The notes beneath the pieces were generated by a model. That model worked only from the letters and a program-made list of their open reading frames with translations, had not been told where the DNA came from and did not search any database. Source: Alphaproteobacteria bacterium (GTDB lineage: Bacteria > Pseudomonadota > Alphaproteobacteria > RS24). From it: a stretch of DNA of 46,093 bases. This document shows, piece by piece, positions 16,699 to 26,120 of the stretch. Each line of letters starts with the position of its first letter. The stretch's first letter is position 1. Where the stretch lies: NCBI GenBank assembly GCA_022426245.1, contig JAKMDW010000080.1, forward strand, positions 1-46,093. The letters are read 5' to 3'. The translations under genes and the position numbers were made by a program.

Positions 16699-16725
16699 AA
16701 AAAAGGCGCCCATCGGGACGCCTTT
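16699..16725 (-). terminator. Rho-independent terminator after rpmG
   Basis: Read on the minus strand, AAAGGCG (16719-16725) pairs perfectly with CGCCTTT (16702-16708). An extra CCC/GGG pairing lies inside the loop, and a run of six T follows (16699-16704). It sits 22 nt past the rpmG stop and separates L33 from the DUF3572 operon. Confidence 0.9.
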
Positions 16726-16746
16726 CAGTCAATAAGGTCAAGCGAT

Positions 16747-16914
16747 TTACTTGATTTTGTTTTCCTTAAATTCCACATGCTTACGCGCAACCGGGTCATA
16801 TTTCCGAACGACCATTTTCTCGGTCATGGTGCGGGCATTTTTCTTTGTGACATAGTAAAAACCCGTGCCGGCAGTGCTTTCCAGCTTGATTTTAACTGTT
16901 GTTGGTTTTGCCAT
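16747..16914 (-). CDS. rpmG: 50S ribosomal protein L33
   Basis: This 55-aa protein is the complete L33 of the large ribosomal subunit: [22 protein letters not shown], then [32 protein letters not shown]. It is the cysteine-free (C-minus) form, which does not bind zinc. An AAGGA site lies about 8 nt before the ATG. It has its own consensus promoter (16962-16989) and a strong terminator (16699-16725), so it is a single-gene transcription unit within a run of minus-strand genes. Confidence 0.97.
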   Translation of the reverse strand: MAKPTTVKIKLESTAGTGFYYVTKKNARTMTEKMVVRKYDPVARKHVEFKENKIK

Positions 16915-16961
16915 CGGTCAAATCCTTAAAACGAGCGCTCAAAATGTGGCGCGTGGGCGTG

Positions 16962-16989
16962 AAAATAGGCATTTCACGGCGCTTGTCAA
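16962..16989 (-). promoter_or_regulatory. Promoter of rpmG
   Basis: On the minus strand TTGACA (16984-16989) and TATTTT (16962-16967) are separated by 16 nt, about 48 nt before the L33 ATG. The -35 is a perfect consensus, and the site lies in the 81-nt gap after the NUDIX stop, fitting a strong ribosomal-protein promoter. Confidence 0.6.
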
Positions 16990-16995
16990 CCATAA

Positions 16996-17754
16996 CTAAA
17001 GCTCAGTCATCAGCGGTTTGCCATTGATGAAGCGCACATAAGGCGCGGGCTTTTTCAACTGCGCCTTGCGGTCCAGTTTCATGCGTTCTTCCACCATATC
17101 AATCACTGAACGGGTGATGGCGGGCAGGTCGAGCTTGCGGGCGGCAGGCAGCGTCAGCCAATGCAAGTCCAACAATTCACCACTGGCTTTCGCCATTTCT
17201 TCGGGGTCGGTATGAATAAACTCATCATAAATCATGAAAAAGCGCGTATCGAAGCGACGCGAGCGATAGGTCGGGGTGACGGCGCGTGCGATAAAATCCA
17301 TTTGATCGAGCGGTGGCTCAACGCCGTGGTCGAAATAGCTTTGCCAAATCTTATCACCGGTTGAGAGGCTTTTTTTGGTCTCACGGCCAATAATCAAGCC
17401 GGTTTCCTCAAAGGTTTCGCGAATGGCGGCCAGTGCTAAGCCGCGCAGCTTATTATCGCTCACATCTTTGCGCGTCTCTTTGCGAAGGCGCTTCATCACC
17501 GGCGCGCTGAGATTTTTGGGAACTTGCAAGCGCTGGTCGATAAGGTCCAATCGCCCGCCCGGAAAGACAAATTTATTAGGCATGAATTTATGCGACGCGG
17601 CGCGCTTGCCCATCAAGATTTTCGGCTGCTTGGCTTGGCGCACGACAATCAATGTCGAGGCCTCTTTGGGGCGCACGGCTTTGGCGCTGTCTTCGCGATA
17701 TTCTCCCGGTGTGACAGCGGGTGTGCCATATGGGGGGGCGTCTTTTTTACTCAT
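16996..17754 (-). CDS. NUDIX hydrolase
   Basis: Nudix enzymes cleave nucleoside diphosphates linked to another group. The start at 17754 (MSKKDAPPYG..., 252 aa) has a purine-rich site upstream; the longer frame would lie inside the DUF983 gene. The Nudix box is RGLALAAIRETFEETGLIIG, preceded by KFVFPGGRLDLID. It belongs to the longer, RNA-polymerase-cluster-like branch that in alphaproteobacteria follows DUF983 in this same gene order. Substrate not deducible. It overlaps DUF983 by 8 nt and is last in the ruvX-side operon before rpmG. Confidence 0.9.
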   Translation of the reverse strand: MSKKDAPPYGTPAVTPGEYREDSAKAVRPKEASTLIVVRQAKQPKILMGKRAASHKFMPNKFVFPGGRLDLIDQRLQVPKNLSAPVMKRLRKETRKDVSDNKLRGLALAAIRETFEETGLIIGRETKKSLSTGDKIWQSYFDHGVEPPLDQMDFIARAVTPTYRSRRFDTRFFMIYDEFIHTDPEEMAKASGELLDLHWLTLPAARKLDLPAITRSVIDMVEERMKLDRKAQLKKPAPYVRFINGKPLMTEL

Positions 17755-18160
17755 TATCTTCTTCACTTTCGGGGGGCGCGGGCGCGAAACCGTGCATACG
17801 CAGCGCCCATTGCAGGCCGACAACGGCCCCTTTAACCAATGGCAAGGTTATCATGCTGACCACAATCGCCAAGAGGCAAAACAATATGGCGTGAACATAG
17901 AGTGGCGGTGTGTAGCTGCGCTCAACAATCAGCGCGACCGGCACAATGACATGGCCGACAATGAAAATAGTGAAATAGGGTGGCGCGTCATCGGCTTGGT
18001 GGCCTGACAAGGCGAGACCGCAGGCGCTGCATGTATCGCTGATTTTCAGATATTTGCGAAACAGGGTCTTCTCACCACATTGCGGGCATTGGCCTCGCAC
18101 ACCGCGCCACATGGCGGTGCGGCGGCTGCGTTCCTCCCGCAAGAGATGTTCGATGGTCAT
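17747..18160 (-). CDS. DUF983 family membrane protein
   Basis: This 137-aa protein begins with a four-cysteine zinc-ribbon-like segment (CPQCGEKTLFRKYLKISDTCSACG, about residues 25-48) followed by two hydrophobic helices (about 63-80 and 88-110) and an acidic tail. That arrangement defines DUF983. The family is of unknown function; its cytosolic Cys cluster next to two membrane helices suggests metal binding. It overlaps rnr by 4 nt (ATGA) and the NUDIX gene by 8 nt. Confidence 0.88.
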   Translation of the reverse strand: MTIEHLLREERSRRTAMWRGVRGQCPQCGEKTLFRKYLKISDTCSACGLALSGHQADDAPPYFTIFIVGHVIVPVALIVERSYTPPLYVHAILFCLLAIVVSMITLPLVKGAVVGLQWALRMHGFAPAPPESEEDNE

Positions 18161-20412
18161 CGTGAGCGTCTTCCCCTAGAGCGTCTTGTCGTTGGCCGTT
18201 TCGGGCCGGATCGCCTGAAAGCGCCCCGCCGTTTCGGCCCCCTTTTTGAGTTGTCGCCATATGTGCCACCATCAACCAATGAAAACAAGAGGCCGCCTTT
18301 AAGTGGTGTGGCTTCTTCAAGCTCGACCTCAACGCTTTCACCGATCCGAAAACTTATGCCGCTTGTGCCGCCGGTCATAAACATATTGTTCTCATCGGCA
18401 TAAAACCGCTCGTCACCCAATCGTGAAATTGGAATAAGTCCGTCAGCGCCACTATCATCTAAGGTAACAAATAGGCCGGCGCGCGAGACGCCGGAAATCC
18501 GACCGGCAAAGCTCTCACCGATTTGGCTCGACATATGGGCGGCAAGATAGCGCTCGCCGGCACTGCGCTCGGCCAGCATGGCGCGTCGTTCGGTTTGTGA
18601 AATCGCTTCGGCAATATCAGGCAGTGCTTCAGCCTCTTCTTCTGTCTGCCCGTCTTTACCGGCTTGCAGGGCGGAAATAAGCGCGCGATGCACGGTCAAG
18701 TCGGCATAGCGGCGTATGGGGGAGGTAAAATGCGCGTAACGCCCCAAATTCAGGCCGAAATGGCCGATATTATCAATGGTGTAAACAGCTTGCGCTTGTG
18801 TTCGCAGCACCGCCTCAGACACGGTCGGCGCGTAAGACTCGTCTTGGGCTTGTTCCATCAAACCGTTAAACAATTTTGGCAGCAGGGTTTGCCCAAGGCT
18901 TAGCTTTACATTCATTGAGCGCAGAAAATCAGATAATGCTCGCACGCGGTCATCAGGCGGCGTGTCATGCACACGATAAATCAGCGTGCGTTTATGCTTT
19001 TCCAGCGTTTCGGCGGCACAGACATTGGCCGCGACCATCATCTCTTCAATCAGCTTATGCGCTTCCAGCGATGGCGGAATGTAGATGCGGGCAATTTTGC
19101 CATTATCGTCCATCTCAATGCGCCGCTCAGGACGGTTAATGCGCAAGGGCTGACGCTGTTCGCGCGCTTCAACCATGCATTGATAAGCCCGCCATAGCGG
19201 TTGCAGCACAGTGTCATTGAGATGCGTGAACGCAGGCGGGCACTCACCATCAAAAGCGCGCTGCGCTTCGGCATAACTCAGCTTGGCGACCGAACGCATC
19301 AGGCCGCGATAAAACTGATGACTTATTTTATGACCGTCAGCGGCGATTTGGATGCGCACCGCCATACAGGGGCGGGTTTCATTTTCGCGCAGCGAACACA
19401 AATCATTAGACAGTCTTTCAGGCAGCATCGGCACCACGCGGTCAGGCATGTAAACCGAATTGCCGCGTTTGCGCGCCTCGCCATCCATCTCGCTGGCCGG
19501 TGTCACATAGGCGGCGACATCTGCAATCGCGATCCAGACAATATAGCCGCCGTCGTTTTCACGATCGGCTTCGGCAAATACCGCATCGTCATGGTCGCGC
19601 GCATCGGCCGGGTCAATGGTGATGAAGGGCAGGGCGGTCAAGTCTTCGCGCCCCTTCGCATCGGCCTCTTTCACCGCCTCGGCTTCGCGCATCACCGCCT
19701 CCGGAAAGACGGTTGGCAAACCCTGCTCGGCAATCGAGATAAGTGAGAAAGCGTGCGGGTCATCTGCTGCGCCGATGTTTTCTTTCATCTTTGCGCGTTT
19801 TGCCCCCATGCGCGGGCCGGGTAGCTTTTCACAAATCAGCAAATCGCCATGTGCCGCTTTGGTATCCTTCTCAAGCTGGTAATCATGCCGCTCACGGCGG
19901 TCAGCCGGAATAAGCCATAAGCCATCGCTGCGCTCTCGCACCACACCGATAATTTGTCCACCGGCATCGCCAAGTTTTCTGATGATGCGCGCAATGTATT
20001 TGTCTTTATCAACACGTCGCAGTCGGGCCAGAGCGGTATCACCCGGCGAGACAGGCGGCGAGGGGCGATGGCGTCGATTGCGCGGCGCGCTGTCGTCGAT
20101 TTCAATAATCGGGTCTTGTGGGCCGTCCAGCAATCGTCCTTCATGGCGCGCGCGGGCGACCAAATAGCCTTCCTTATTGCGGCCGGTCACTTGCACAACC
20201 GAGACGCTGGGCAAATCGCCTTGCCCGCGCATACCGGTTTTGCGACTGCCTTCCAACAGTCCCTCGGCGCTCATTTCCCGCAGCAAACGCTTTAGCGGAA
20301 TGCGGTCTGCGCCCTTAATGTTGAAGGCTTTGGCAATATCGCGCTTGGTCGTCTCGCCCGGTCGGTCGGCGATGAACTTCAATATCTCATCGCGCGTGGG
20401 AATGGTTCCCAT
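18157..20412 (-). CDS. rnr: Ribonuclease R
   Basis: RNase R is a processive 3'-to-5' exoribonuclease that degrades structured RNA. The 751-aa protein has an N-terminal winged helix, cold-shock domains, and the RNB catalytic domain with TIDPADARDHDDAVF (metal-binding Asp cluster) and FTSPIRRYADLTVHR. A C-terminal S1 domain (about 630-715, GESFAGRISGVSRAGLFV) and an Arg/Lys-rich tail follow. It overlaps topA by 1 nt (TAATG) and DUF983 by 4 nt, so the topA-rnr-DUF983-NUDIX run is one unit. Confidence 0.97.
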   Translation of the reverse strand: MGTIPTRDEILKFIADRPGETTKRDIAKAFNIKGADRIPLKRLLREMSAEGLLEGSRKTGMRGQGDLPSVSVVQVTGRNKEGYLVARARHEGRLLDGPQDPIIEIDDSAPRNRRHRPSPPVSPGDTALARLRRVDKDKYIARIIRKLGDAGGQIIGVVRERSDGLWLIPADRRERHDYQLEKDTKAAHGDLLICEKLPGPRMGAKRAKMKENIGAADDPHAFSLISIAEQGLPTVFPEAVMREAEAVKEADAKGREDLTALPFITIDPADARDHDDAVFAEADRENDGGYIVWIAIADVAAYVTPASEMDGEARKRGNSVYMPDRVVPMLPERLSNDLCSLRENETRPCMAVRIQIAADGHKISHQFYRGLMRSVAKLSYAEAQRAFDGECPPAFTHLNDTVLQPLWRAYQCMVEAREQRQPLRINRPERRIEMDDNGKIARIYIPPSLEAHKLIEEMMVAANVCAAETLEKHKRTLIYRVHDTPPDDRVRALSDFLRSMNVKLSLGQTLLPKLFNGLMEQAQDESYAPTVSEAVLRTQAQAVYTIDNIGHFGLNLGRYAHFTSPIRRYADLTVHRALISALQAGKDGQTEEEAEALPDIAEAISQTERRAMLAERSAGERYLAAHMSSQIGESFAGRISGVSRAGLFVTLDDSGADGLIPISRLGDERFYADENNMFMTGGTSGISFRIGESVEVELEEATPLKGGLLFSLVDGGTYGDNSKRGPKRRGAFRRSGPKRPTTRRSRGRRSR

Positions 20413-22976
20413 TAGGCGCTCTTTTTCTTCTTCGGCGCCGCTTTTTTACGTTTCTTGGCCGGTCCTTTGGCGATGCGCGCGGCAATCAATTCCAGCCCGC
20501 GCTCCAGTGTAATATCCTCCGGATTTTCATCTTTCGGAATGGTCGCATTAACTTTCTCATACTTCACATAAGGGCCGAAGCGGCCATCCATGACGCGCAC
20601 CGGTTTTTTATCGTCCGGGTGTTCGCCAAGGTCTTTAATCACACTGCCGCCGCGACGTTGCGCCGGGCCTTTGGCCTTGCGTTCAGCCAATACGGTGACG
20701 GCGCGGTTGACGCCGATCTCAAACACCTCATCGGGCGTTTCAAGGCTGGCGGATTGTTTGCCCGCTTTAATATAGGGGCCGTAGCGGCCAATATCGGCCA
20801 TAATATCTTCGCCGGTTTCAGGGTGCGCGCCGATATTGCGCGGCAGCGATAACAGCTTCAGCGCATAATCAAGTTCCATTTGGGCGGGTTCTTTGCCTTT
20901 GGGAATTCCGGCGCGTTTTGGCTTCTCGCCTTTTTCGGCGGGCATGTCACCCGCATCACCAAGTTGAATATAGGGGCCAAAGCGTCCGTTTTTAACATGC
21001 ACATCAAGGCCGCTCTCAGGGTCTTGACCGAGAATGCGTTCAATGTCGCCTTGTTCGGCTTGTTCACCTGCAAAGGGGCGGGTGAAACGGCAATCGGGAT
21101 AGCGCGTGCAGCCGACAAAAGCACCGAAGCGGCCCGTCTTCAGGCTCAATTCGCCATCATTACATTTGGGGCAAATACGCGGATTACCATTGCCGGTATC
21201 CTTAAAAATATGCGCGCCCATCACTTCATTCATCGTGTCGAGAATTTGTGTATTGCGAATTTCCATCGTCGACTCGACGGTTTTGTGGAAATCCTCCCAG
21301 AAGCGCGACAGCACTTCTTTATAGCTCAGCGAGCCGTCCGACACTTTGTCGAGGTCAGCTTCCAGCGCGGCAGTGAAATCATATTCAACATAGCGGTCGA
21401 AGAAGTTTTCCAAGAACGCGATAACCAAGCGGCCTTTGTCTTGCGGAATAAAGCGATTGCGATCCATCACAACATAGTCACGCTCGCGTAAAACACTCAA
21501 AACCGACGCATAAGTTGACGGGCGACCAATGCTTAATTCTTCCATACGCTTGACCAAAGTGGCTTCGCTATAACGCGGCGGCGGCTCGGTGAAATGTTGT
21601 TCCGGTGAAATTTTGAAGACGGACAAGTTCTCGCCTTCACTTACTTGCGGCAGGCGCGGCCCGTCTTTTTCATCGGCCTCATCATCCTTGCCTTCTTCAT
21701 AAAGCTTCAAAAAGCCCGAAAACGTGATGACTGTGCCTGAGGCACGCAAACCCGTCAGCCCGTCAGCGCCGCTGATCGAAATCGTCGTGCGTTGGACACG
21801 GGCATTTTCCATTTGCGACGCCATAGTGCGCTTCCAAATCAACTCATAAAGCTTGGCTTGGTCGCCATCGAGAAAACGACCCATTTGGTCGGGGCGGCGC
21901 GCCAATGATGTTGGGCGAATGGCCTCATGCGCTTCTTGCGCGTTGGCGGCTTTGGTTTCATAAACCCGCGCCGCATCAGGCAAATATTCATCACCGAAAT
22001 CTTCAACAATAACATCGCGTGTTTCGGTTACCGCTTCGGGCGCAATTTGTGTGCCATCCGTTCGCATATAGGTAATGAGGCCGGTTTCCTCGCCATCAAT
22101 GGTTACGCCCTGATATAAAAGCTGCGCCACTTGCATGGTGCGCTTGGCGTTAAAACCTAATTTGCGGCTTGCTTCTTGTTGCAGGGTTGACGTGGTGAAC
22201 GGCGCAGCAGGCTTTCTTTGCCCCGGCTTGCTCTCAATCGCTTCAATGGAAAATTCGGTGCCGGCGATAGCGGTTTCAGCCTCGCGTGCCATATCCTCAT
22301 TGGCAAGGGTGAACTTATCGAGCTTCTCGCCTTTATGGCGCACAAGCCGTGTCGGCAGCGTGTCGCCATTGGCGGTTTTGAAATCCGTATCAACCGACCA
22401 ATATTCGCGCGGGTTAAAGGCTTCAATTTCCAATTCGCGCTCACAAATGAGACGCAGCGCAACCGATTGCACACGACCCGCCGAGCGTGAGCCAGGCAAT
22501 TTGCGCCACAGCACGGGTGACAGATTAAAGCCCACCAAATAATCGAGTGCGCGGCGCGCCAAATAGGCATCGACCAGCTTTTCATCAATTTGGCGCGGCT
22601 TGGCCATGGCTTCAAGCACGGCGTTTTTGGTGATGGCGTTAAAGACAACGCGGCTGACAGGTTTGTCGCCGAGCACTTTCTTTTTACGCAACACCTCCAA
22701 CACATGCCAGCTAATGGCCTCGCCCTCGCGGTCGGGGTCAGTGGCAAGCACAAGGGAGTCAGCGCCCTTTACCGCTTTGGCAATATCGCTTAAGCGTTTG
22801 CGCGCATCGCCTTGCTCTTCCCAGGACATGGCGAAATCATTATCGGGGTCAACCGAGCCGTTTCTCTCGGGCAAATCGCGGACATGGCCGAAGGAAGCCA
22901 GGACCGTGAAGTCCGAGCCGAGATATTTATTGATGGTTTTCGCCTTGGCGGGCGATTCAACAATAACGACTTGCAT
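20412..22976 (-). CDS. topA: DNA topoisomerase I
   Basis: This is the type IA topoisomerase that relaxes negative supercoils. The 854-aa protein has the TOPRIM domain (VVIVESPAKAKTINKYLG at the start and ATDPDREGEAISWH), the active-site Tyr in GLITYMRTDGTQI (near residue 302), and one four-Cys zinc finger (CPKC...CTRYPDC, near 600-625). Three to four zinc-less C-terminal repeats follow, carrying the GRFGPYI / GRYGPYIKAG / GRFGPYVKY signature. A Lys-rich tail ends the protein. GAGG lies 7 nt before the ATG. No frameshift seen. Confidence 0.97.
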   Translation of the reverse strand: MQVVIVESPAKAKTINKYLGSDFTVLASFGHVRDLPERNGSVDPDNDFAMSWEEQGDARKRLSDIAKAVKGADSLVLATDPDREGEAISWHVLEVLRKKKVLGDKPVSRVVFNAITKNAVLEAMAKPRQIDEKLVDAYLARRALDYLVGFNLSPVLWRKLPGSRSAGRVQSVALRLICERELEIEAFNPREYWSVDTDFKTANGDTLPTRLVRHKGEKLDKFTLANEDMAREAETAIAGTEFSIEAIESKPGQRKPAAPFTTSTLQQEASRKLGFNAKRTMQVAQLLYQGVTIDGEETGLITYMRTDGTQIAPEAVTETRDVIVEDFGDEYLPDAARVYETKAANAQEAHEAIRPTSLARRPDQMGRFLDGDQAKLYELIWKRTMASQMENARVQRTTISISGADGLTGLRASGTVITFSGFLKLYEEGKDDEADEKDGPRLPQVSEGENLSVFKISPEQHFTEPPPRYSEATLVKRMEELSIGRPSTYASVLSVLRERDYVVMDRNRFIPQDKGRLVIAFLENFFDRYVEYDFTAALEADLDKVSDGSLSYKEVLSRFWEDFHKTVESTMEIRNTQILDTMNEVMGAHIFKDTGNGNPRICPKCNDGELSLKTGRFGAFVGCTRYPDCRFTRPFAGEQAEQGDIERILGQDPESGLDVHVKNGRFGPYIQLGDAGDMPAEKGEKPKRAGIPKGKEPAQMELDYALKLLSLPRNIGAHPETGEDIMADIGRYGPYIKAGKQSASLETPDEVFEIGVNRAVTVLAERKAKGPAQRRGGSVIKDLGEHPDDKKPVRVMDGRFGPYVKYEKVNATIPKDENPEDITLERGLELIAARIAKGPAKKRKKAAPKKKKSA

Positions 22977-23057
22977 AACAGCGCCTCAAATCTTGTTTCG
23001 GGCGCATCATATGGTCGAAATGGCCCTTCATGTCAAATCACGGATTTTTCACATGCT

Positions 23058-24161
23058 TTAAATCAGGCTGATTTTGCCGCCGGGTTCTTGGGTTAGCCGC
23101 CCCGCCAGATCCAGTTCCAGCAGCACCAGATGAACAGTGCTCACCGGCGCATTTGCGGCCTCCACCAGCTCATCAATGGTGATTGGCACGGGCCCCATAA
23201 GTTCAATAATCAAAGCGCGCACGCTGTCATCTGGAACCGTCGGGGTCATCTCACTGCGTTTTGGCGGCAATGGCTCGCGCGCGTCCATTTCACGTTGTTC
23301 CATGAGCGGGCGCAAAACATTCAGCACATCATCAGCGGTTTCAGTCAGCACGGCCCCGTCACGCAATAAATTATTGGAGCCGAGGCACCGCGTATCAAGC
23401 GGCGAGTTTGGCACGGCGAAGACCTCGCGGCCCTGTTCGCCCGCCAAGCGCGCGGTGATGAGAGAGCCGGACCGTTGCGCCGCCTCAACCACAATCACGC
23501 CCAGCGACAAACCCGAAATAATGCGATTGCGGCGCGGGAATAGGCTGGCTTGCGGTGCGGTGTCGGGCGGGTTCTCAGATAGCAATAAACCCTGCTCGAT
23601 AATCGCGTTTTGCAAATCAGTATTGTCACGCGGGTAAGCATGCGCCGCGCCATTGCCGATAACCGCGATTGTGCCGCTTTCAAGCGCGGCCTGATGTGCT
23701 GCGCCATCGACGCCACGGGCGAGGCCGGACACGATAACCAATCCGGCGGCGGCAAGGCCGGTTGATAAAGTGCTGGTCATTTTTCGCGCAGCGGCTGAGG
23801 CATTGCGCGCGCCAACCATCGCGATCATCGGTTTTTCCAACAGTGCCGAATGACCATGCGCGGCCAGCACGGGCGGTGCATCGGGCAGGGCTTGCAAGCC
23901 GGTGGGATAACCTTCTTCACCCCAGAATAAATAGCGCCCGTTCAACGCGTCGGTTTGGCCGTATTCAGCTTTTGCCTTGGCCATGGAGAATGCTCTAAGC
24001 GGGCGCTTGCGGCCGCCGCGTTGCGACAATTCGGGCAGGGCCTCAAGTGCTTTTTCAGCTGTGCCATAGACAGTGAGCAGTCGTTGAAACGTCACCGGTC
24101 CAATTTGGTCCGTGCGTGCCAGTCGCAAATAGGCGAGTTGCCGGTCAAGCGGCACGCTCAT
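23058..24161 (-). CDS. dprA: DNA processing protein DprA
   Basis: DprA binds incoming single-stranded DNA in transformation and loads RecA. The 367-aa protein has an N-terminal helical region, the Rossmann-like core with MVGARNASAAARKM, VIVSGLARGVDGAAHQAAL, FPRRNRIISGLSLGVIVVEAA and SGSLITARLAGEQGREVFAVPN, and a C-terminal winged helix (about 300-367). All landmarks of a full-length protein are present. It lies between plsY and topA, its usual place in alphaproteobacteria. Competence in this organism cannot be judged here. Confidence 0.96.
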   Translation of the reverse strand: MSVPLDRQLAYLRLARTDQIGPVTFQRLLTVYGTAEKALEALPELSQRGGRKRPLRAFSMAKAKAEYGQTDALNGRYLFWGEEGYPTGLQALPDAPPVLAAHGHSALLEKPMIAMVGARNASAAARKMTSTLSTGLAAAGLVIVSGLARGVDGAAHQAALESGTIAVIGNGAAHAYPRDNTDLQNAIIEQGLLLSENPPDTAPQASLFPRRNRIISGLSLGVIVVEAAQRSGSLITARLAGEQGREVFAVPNSPLDTRCLGSNNLLRDGAVLTETADDVLNVLRPLMEQREMDAREPLPPKRSEMTPTVPDDSVRALIIELMGPVPITIDELVEAANAPVSTVHLVLLELDLAGRLTQEPGGKISLI

Positions 24162-24219
24162 TTTAATTCAGGAATGAATCTCTTGCTCATATCCAGCCAC
24201 CTTATTTTTATTATTGGTG

Positions 24220-24239
24220 GGCAGTTGATTTTAACTGCC
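24220..24239 (-). terminator. Hairpin over the plsY stop codon
   Basis: GGCAGTT and AACTGCC (24220-24226 and 24233-24239) form a perfect 7-bp stem with a 6-nt loop that contains the plsY stop codon. No good T-run follows on the minus strand (AT-rich sequence instead). It may be an attenuating or mRNA-end structure between plsY and dprA rather than a true terminator. Confidence 0.3.
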
Positions 24240-24821
24240 GATTTTAGGTTCTGTTCCGCTGCGCAGTCGTCCAATGTTTTCGCGGTGCGCCCATAAAGAG
24301 AGTGCGACCATGAGCGCCGTAAAGCTCGCCATATCGGTCTCGCCCAAAAACACCAAAATGGCGAGGCTCAATATCATGGCCGTTATGGCCGACAGCGATG
24401 ACACGCGAAACGCGATGGCCATGACCAGCCAAATGAAGAGAAAAGAAACCCCCGTAAGCGGGGATAAGATGAGAAGGGCCCCAATAAACACGGCGACGCC
24501 TTTGCCGCCCTTAAAGTCGAGCCAGACCGGAAACAAGTGACCGATAAAAGCTGCTGCACCGGCCATATAAGCGGCAGTGTCGCTGCCCAAACGCCAGATA
24601 AGCGCAACGGCGAGGCCGCCTTTCAGCGCATCAGCCAGCAGCGTGGCCAATGCTAAAAATTTACTGCCTGAGCGCAACACATTGGTCGCTCCAATATTGC
24701 CTGAGCCAATATCGCGAATGTCACCCTTGCCGCCAAGCCGCGTAAACAGCAGGCCAAACGGAATGGAACCGAGCAAATAACCAAATGCCAAGCCCATAAT
24801 AATAATTACCGGTTCACTCAT
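24231..24821 (-). CDS. plsY: Glycerol-3-phosphate acyltransferase PlsY
   Basis: PlsY moves acyl groups from acyl-phosphate to glycerol-3-phosphate in the inner membrane, starting phospholipid synthesis. The 196-aa protein has five hydrophobic segments and the three family motifs: GSIPFGLLFTRL with DIRDIGSGNIGATNVLR, then HLFPVWLDFKGGKGVAVFIG, then the C-terminal RHRENIxRL-like WAHRENIGRLRSGTE. I start at 24821 (MSEPVI...), seven codons inside the longer frame. It lies 24 nt after pyrC' on the same strand. Confidence 0.96.
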   Translation of the reverse strand: MSEPVIIIMGLAFGYLLGSIPFGLLFTRLGGKGDIRDIGSGNIGATNVLRSGSKFLALATLLADALKGGLAVALIWRLGSDTAAYMAGAAAFIGHLFPVWLDFKGGKGVAVFIGALLILSPLTGVSFLFIWLVMAIAFRVSSLSAITAMILSLAILVFLGETDMASFTALMVALSLWAHRENIGRLRSGTEPKIGS

Positions 24822-24845
24822 AATGCCCCCCAAAGCCAAAATGGC

Positions 24846-26120
24846 TCAAAGCTCGAATACCGCTTTGCCATCAACATAGCAAGCGTGCACCTGCCCTTGA
24901 ACTTTTCTTTTATCAATAGCAGCATTTTGCGACTTGGAGCGCAAGGTGTCAGCATTCACCACCCACGGGGCTTCCAGATCGGCAATGGCAAAATCAGCCC
25001 GTGCGCCGACGCTTAATGTGCCGCCTTCCAATCCCAGCAGCTCAGCCGGACGTGCGGTGATGCAGGCCAATAGGGTATCCAGCGCCACACCATCGGCATG
25101 ATGCAGCGTCAAGAGACCGGCCAGCAGCGTTTCGACCCCGACCGTGCCATAGGCGGCTTGCGCGAAAGGCTGCCGCTTGGCTTCTTCATTTTGCGGATTA
25201 TGGCCGGAGACCACGACATCAATCGTGCCGTCAGCGACACCGGCAATCAGCGCCAGTCGGTCTTCCTCGCGGCGCAACGGCGGCGATAATTTGGCAAATG
25301 TCCGGTAATTCTCTACATCGTTTTGATTGAGCATCAGATGCGTCGCTGACACGCCGCAGGATACGGGCAAGCCTTTTTGTTTGGCGGCGCGCACCGTCTC
25401 GACACTCTCAGCTGAAGAAATTTGTGCAATGTGATAACGCGCACCGGTCAATTCAACGAGGCGCAGGTCACGGTCAATAATCGCCGTTTCGGCAGCTACC
25501 GGAATTCCGGCCAAGCCGAGCCGTGTCGCCAACTCGCTCTCATGCATGACGCCGGCGCTTTGCAGGTCTTGGTCCATAGCGTGCTGGACAATCAACGCGT
25601 CAAACGTGCCGGCATAAGATAAGGCGCGGCGCATGGTCAGCGCGTTCATCACGGCGCGGTCGCCATCGGTAAAAGCAACGGCACCGGCTTCGCTCAACAG
25701 GCCAAACTCAGTCATGCTTTGTCCGTTACAATTTTTGGTCAGAGCCGCCATTGGGTGAACGCGCACAATCGCTGTGTCGCGCGCGCGGCGCGAAATGAAG
25801 TCAACCAGAGCCGCATCGTCAATCACCGGATTGGTGTTCGGCATGGTGATCATCGTGGTCACGCCGCCGGCGGCGGCGGCTTGCGAGGCGGTGGCCAGGG
25901 TTTCGCGATGCTCTTCGCCCGGCTCGCCCGTGAACACCTGCATATCGACAAGACCGGGCAAAATCGACATGCCCTTGCAGTCGTGGGTCTTGACGCCGCT
26001 CGGCGTTTTCGCATTTTTGCCGACAGCAAAAATTTTGCCGTTCTCGACAATCAGATTGCCAATCTCGTCCAGTCCGTTAGCCGGGTCAATCAGGCGGGCA
26101 TTGGTGAAAGCGCGGTTCAT
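24846..26120 (-). CDS. Dihydroorotase-like pseudoenzyme (PyrC')
   Basis: The fold and 424-aa length are those of a class I dihydroorotase, but the metal centre is missing. Where active enzymes have HxH, this has Gln61-Val-Phe63 ([14 protein letters not shown]). The metal His expected near 233 is Gln233 ([11 protein letters not shown]), and the catalytic Asp of S-D-H-x-P is Gly306 (VVSGHNP). Only His180 and an Asp near 152-154 remain. Inactive PyrC' partners that hold aspartate transcarbamoylase together are known from Pseudomonas; the 4-nt overlap with pyrB fits that role. A working pyrC must lie elsewhere if pyrimidines are made de novo. Confidence 0.93.
   Translation of the reverse strand: MNRAFTNARLIDPANGLDEIGNLIVENGKIFAVGKNAKTPSGVKTHDCKGMSILPGLVDMQVFTGEPGEEHRETLATASQAAAAGGVTTMITMPNTNPVIDDAALVDFISRRARDTAIVRVHPMAALTKNCNGQSMTEFGLLSEAGAVAFTDGDRAVMNALTMRRALSYAGTFDALIVQHAMDQDLQSAGVMHESELATRLGLAGIPVAAETAIIDRDLRLVELTGARYHIAQISSAESVETVRAAKQKGLPVSCGVSATHLMLNQNDVENYRTFAKLSPPLRREEDRLALIAGVADGTIDVVVSGHNPQNEEAKRQPFAQAAYGTVGVETLLAGLLTLHHADGVALDTLLACITARPAELLGLEGGTLSVGARADFAIADLEAPWVVNADTLRSKSQNAAIDKRKVQGQVHACYVDGKAVFEL

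Noticed and set aside
16657-16713. N-terminal extension of the DUF3572 protein
   Set aside because: The extension would be encoded by the rpmG terminator stem and T-run, so the internal ATG at 16656 is preferred.
20880-21491. Plus-strand frame (about 200 codons) opposite topA
   Set aside because: It mirrors the conserved C-terminal repeats of topA and has no start context.
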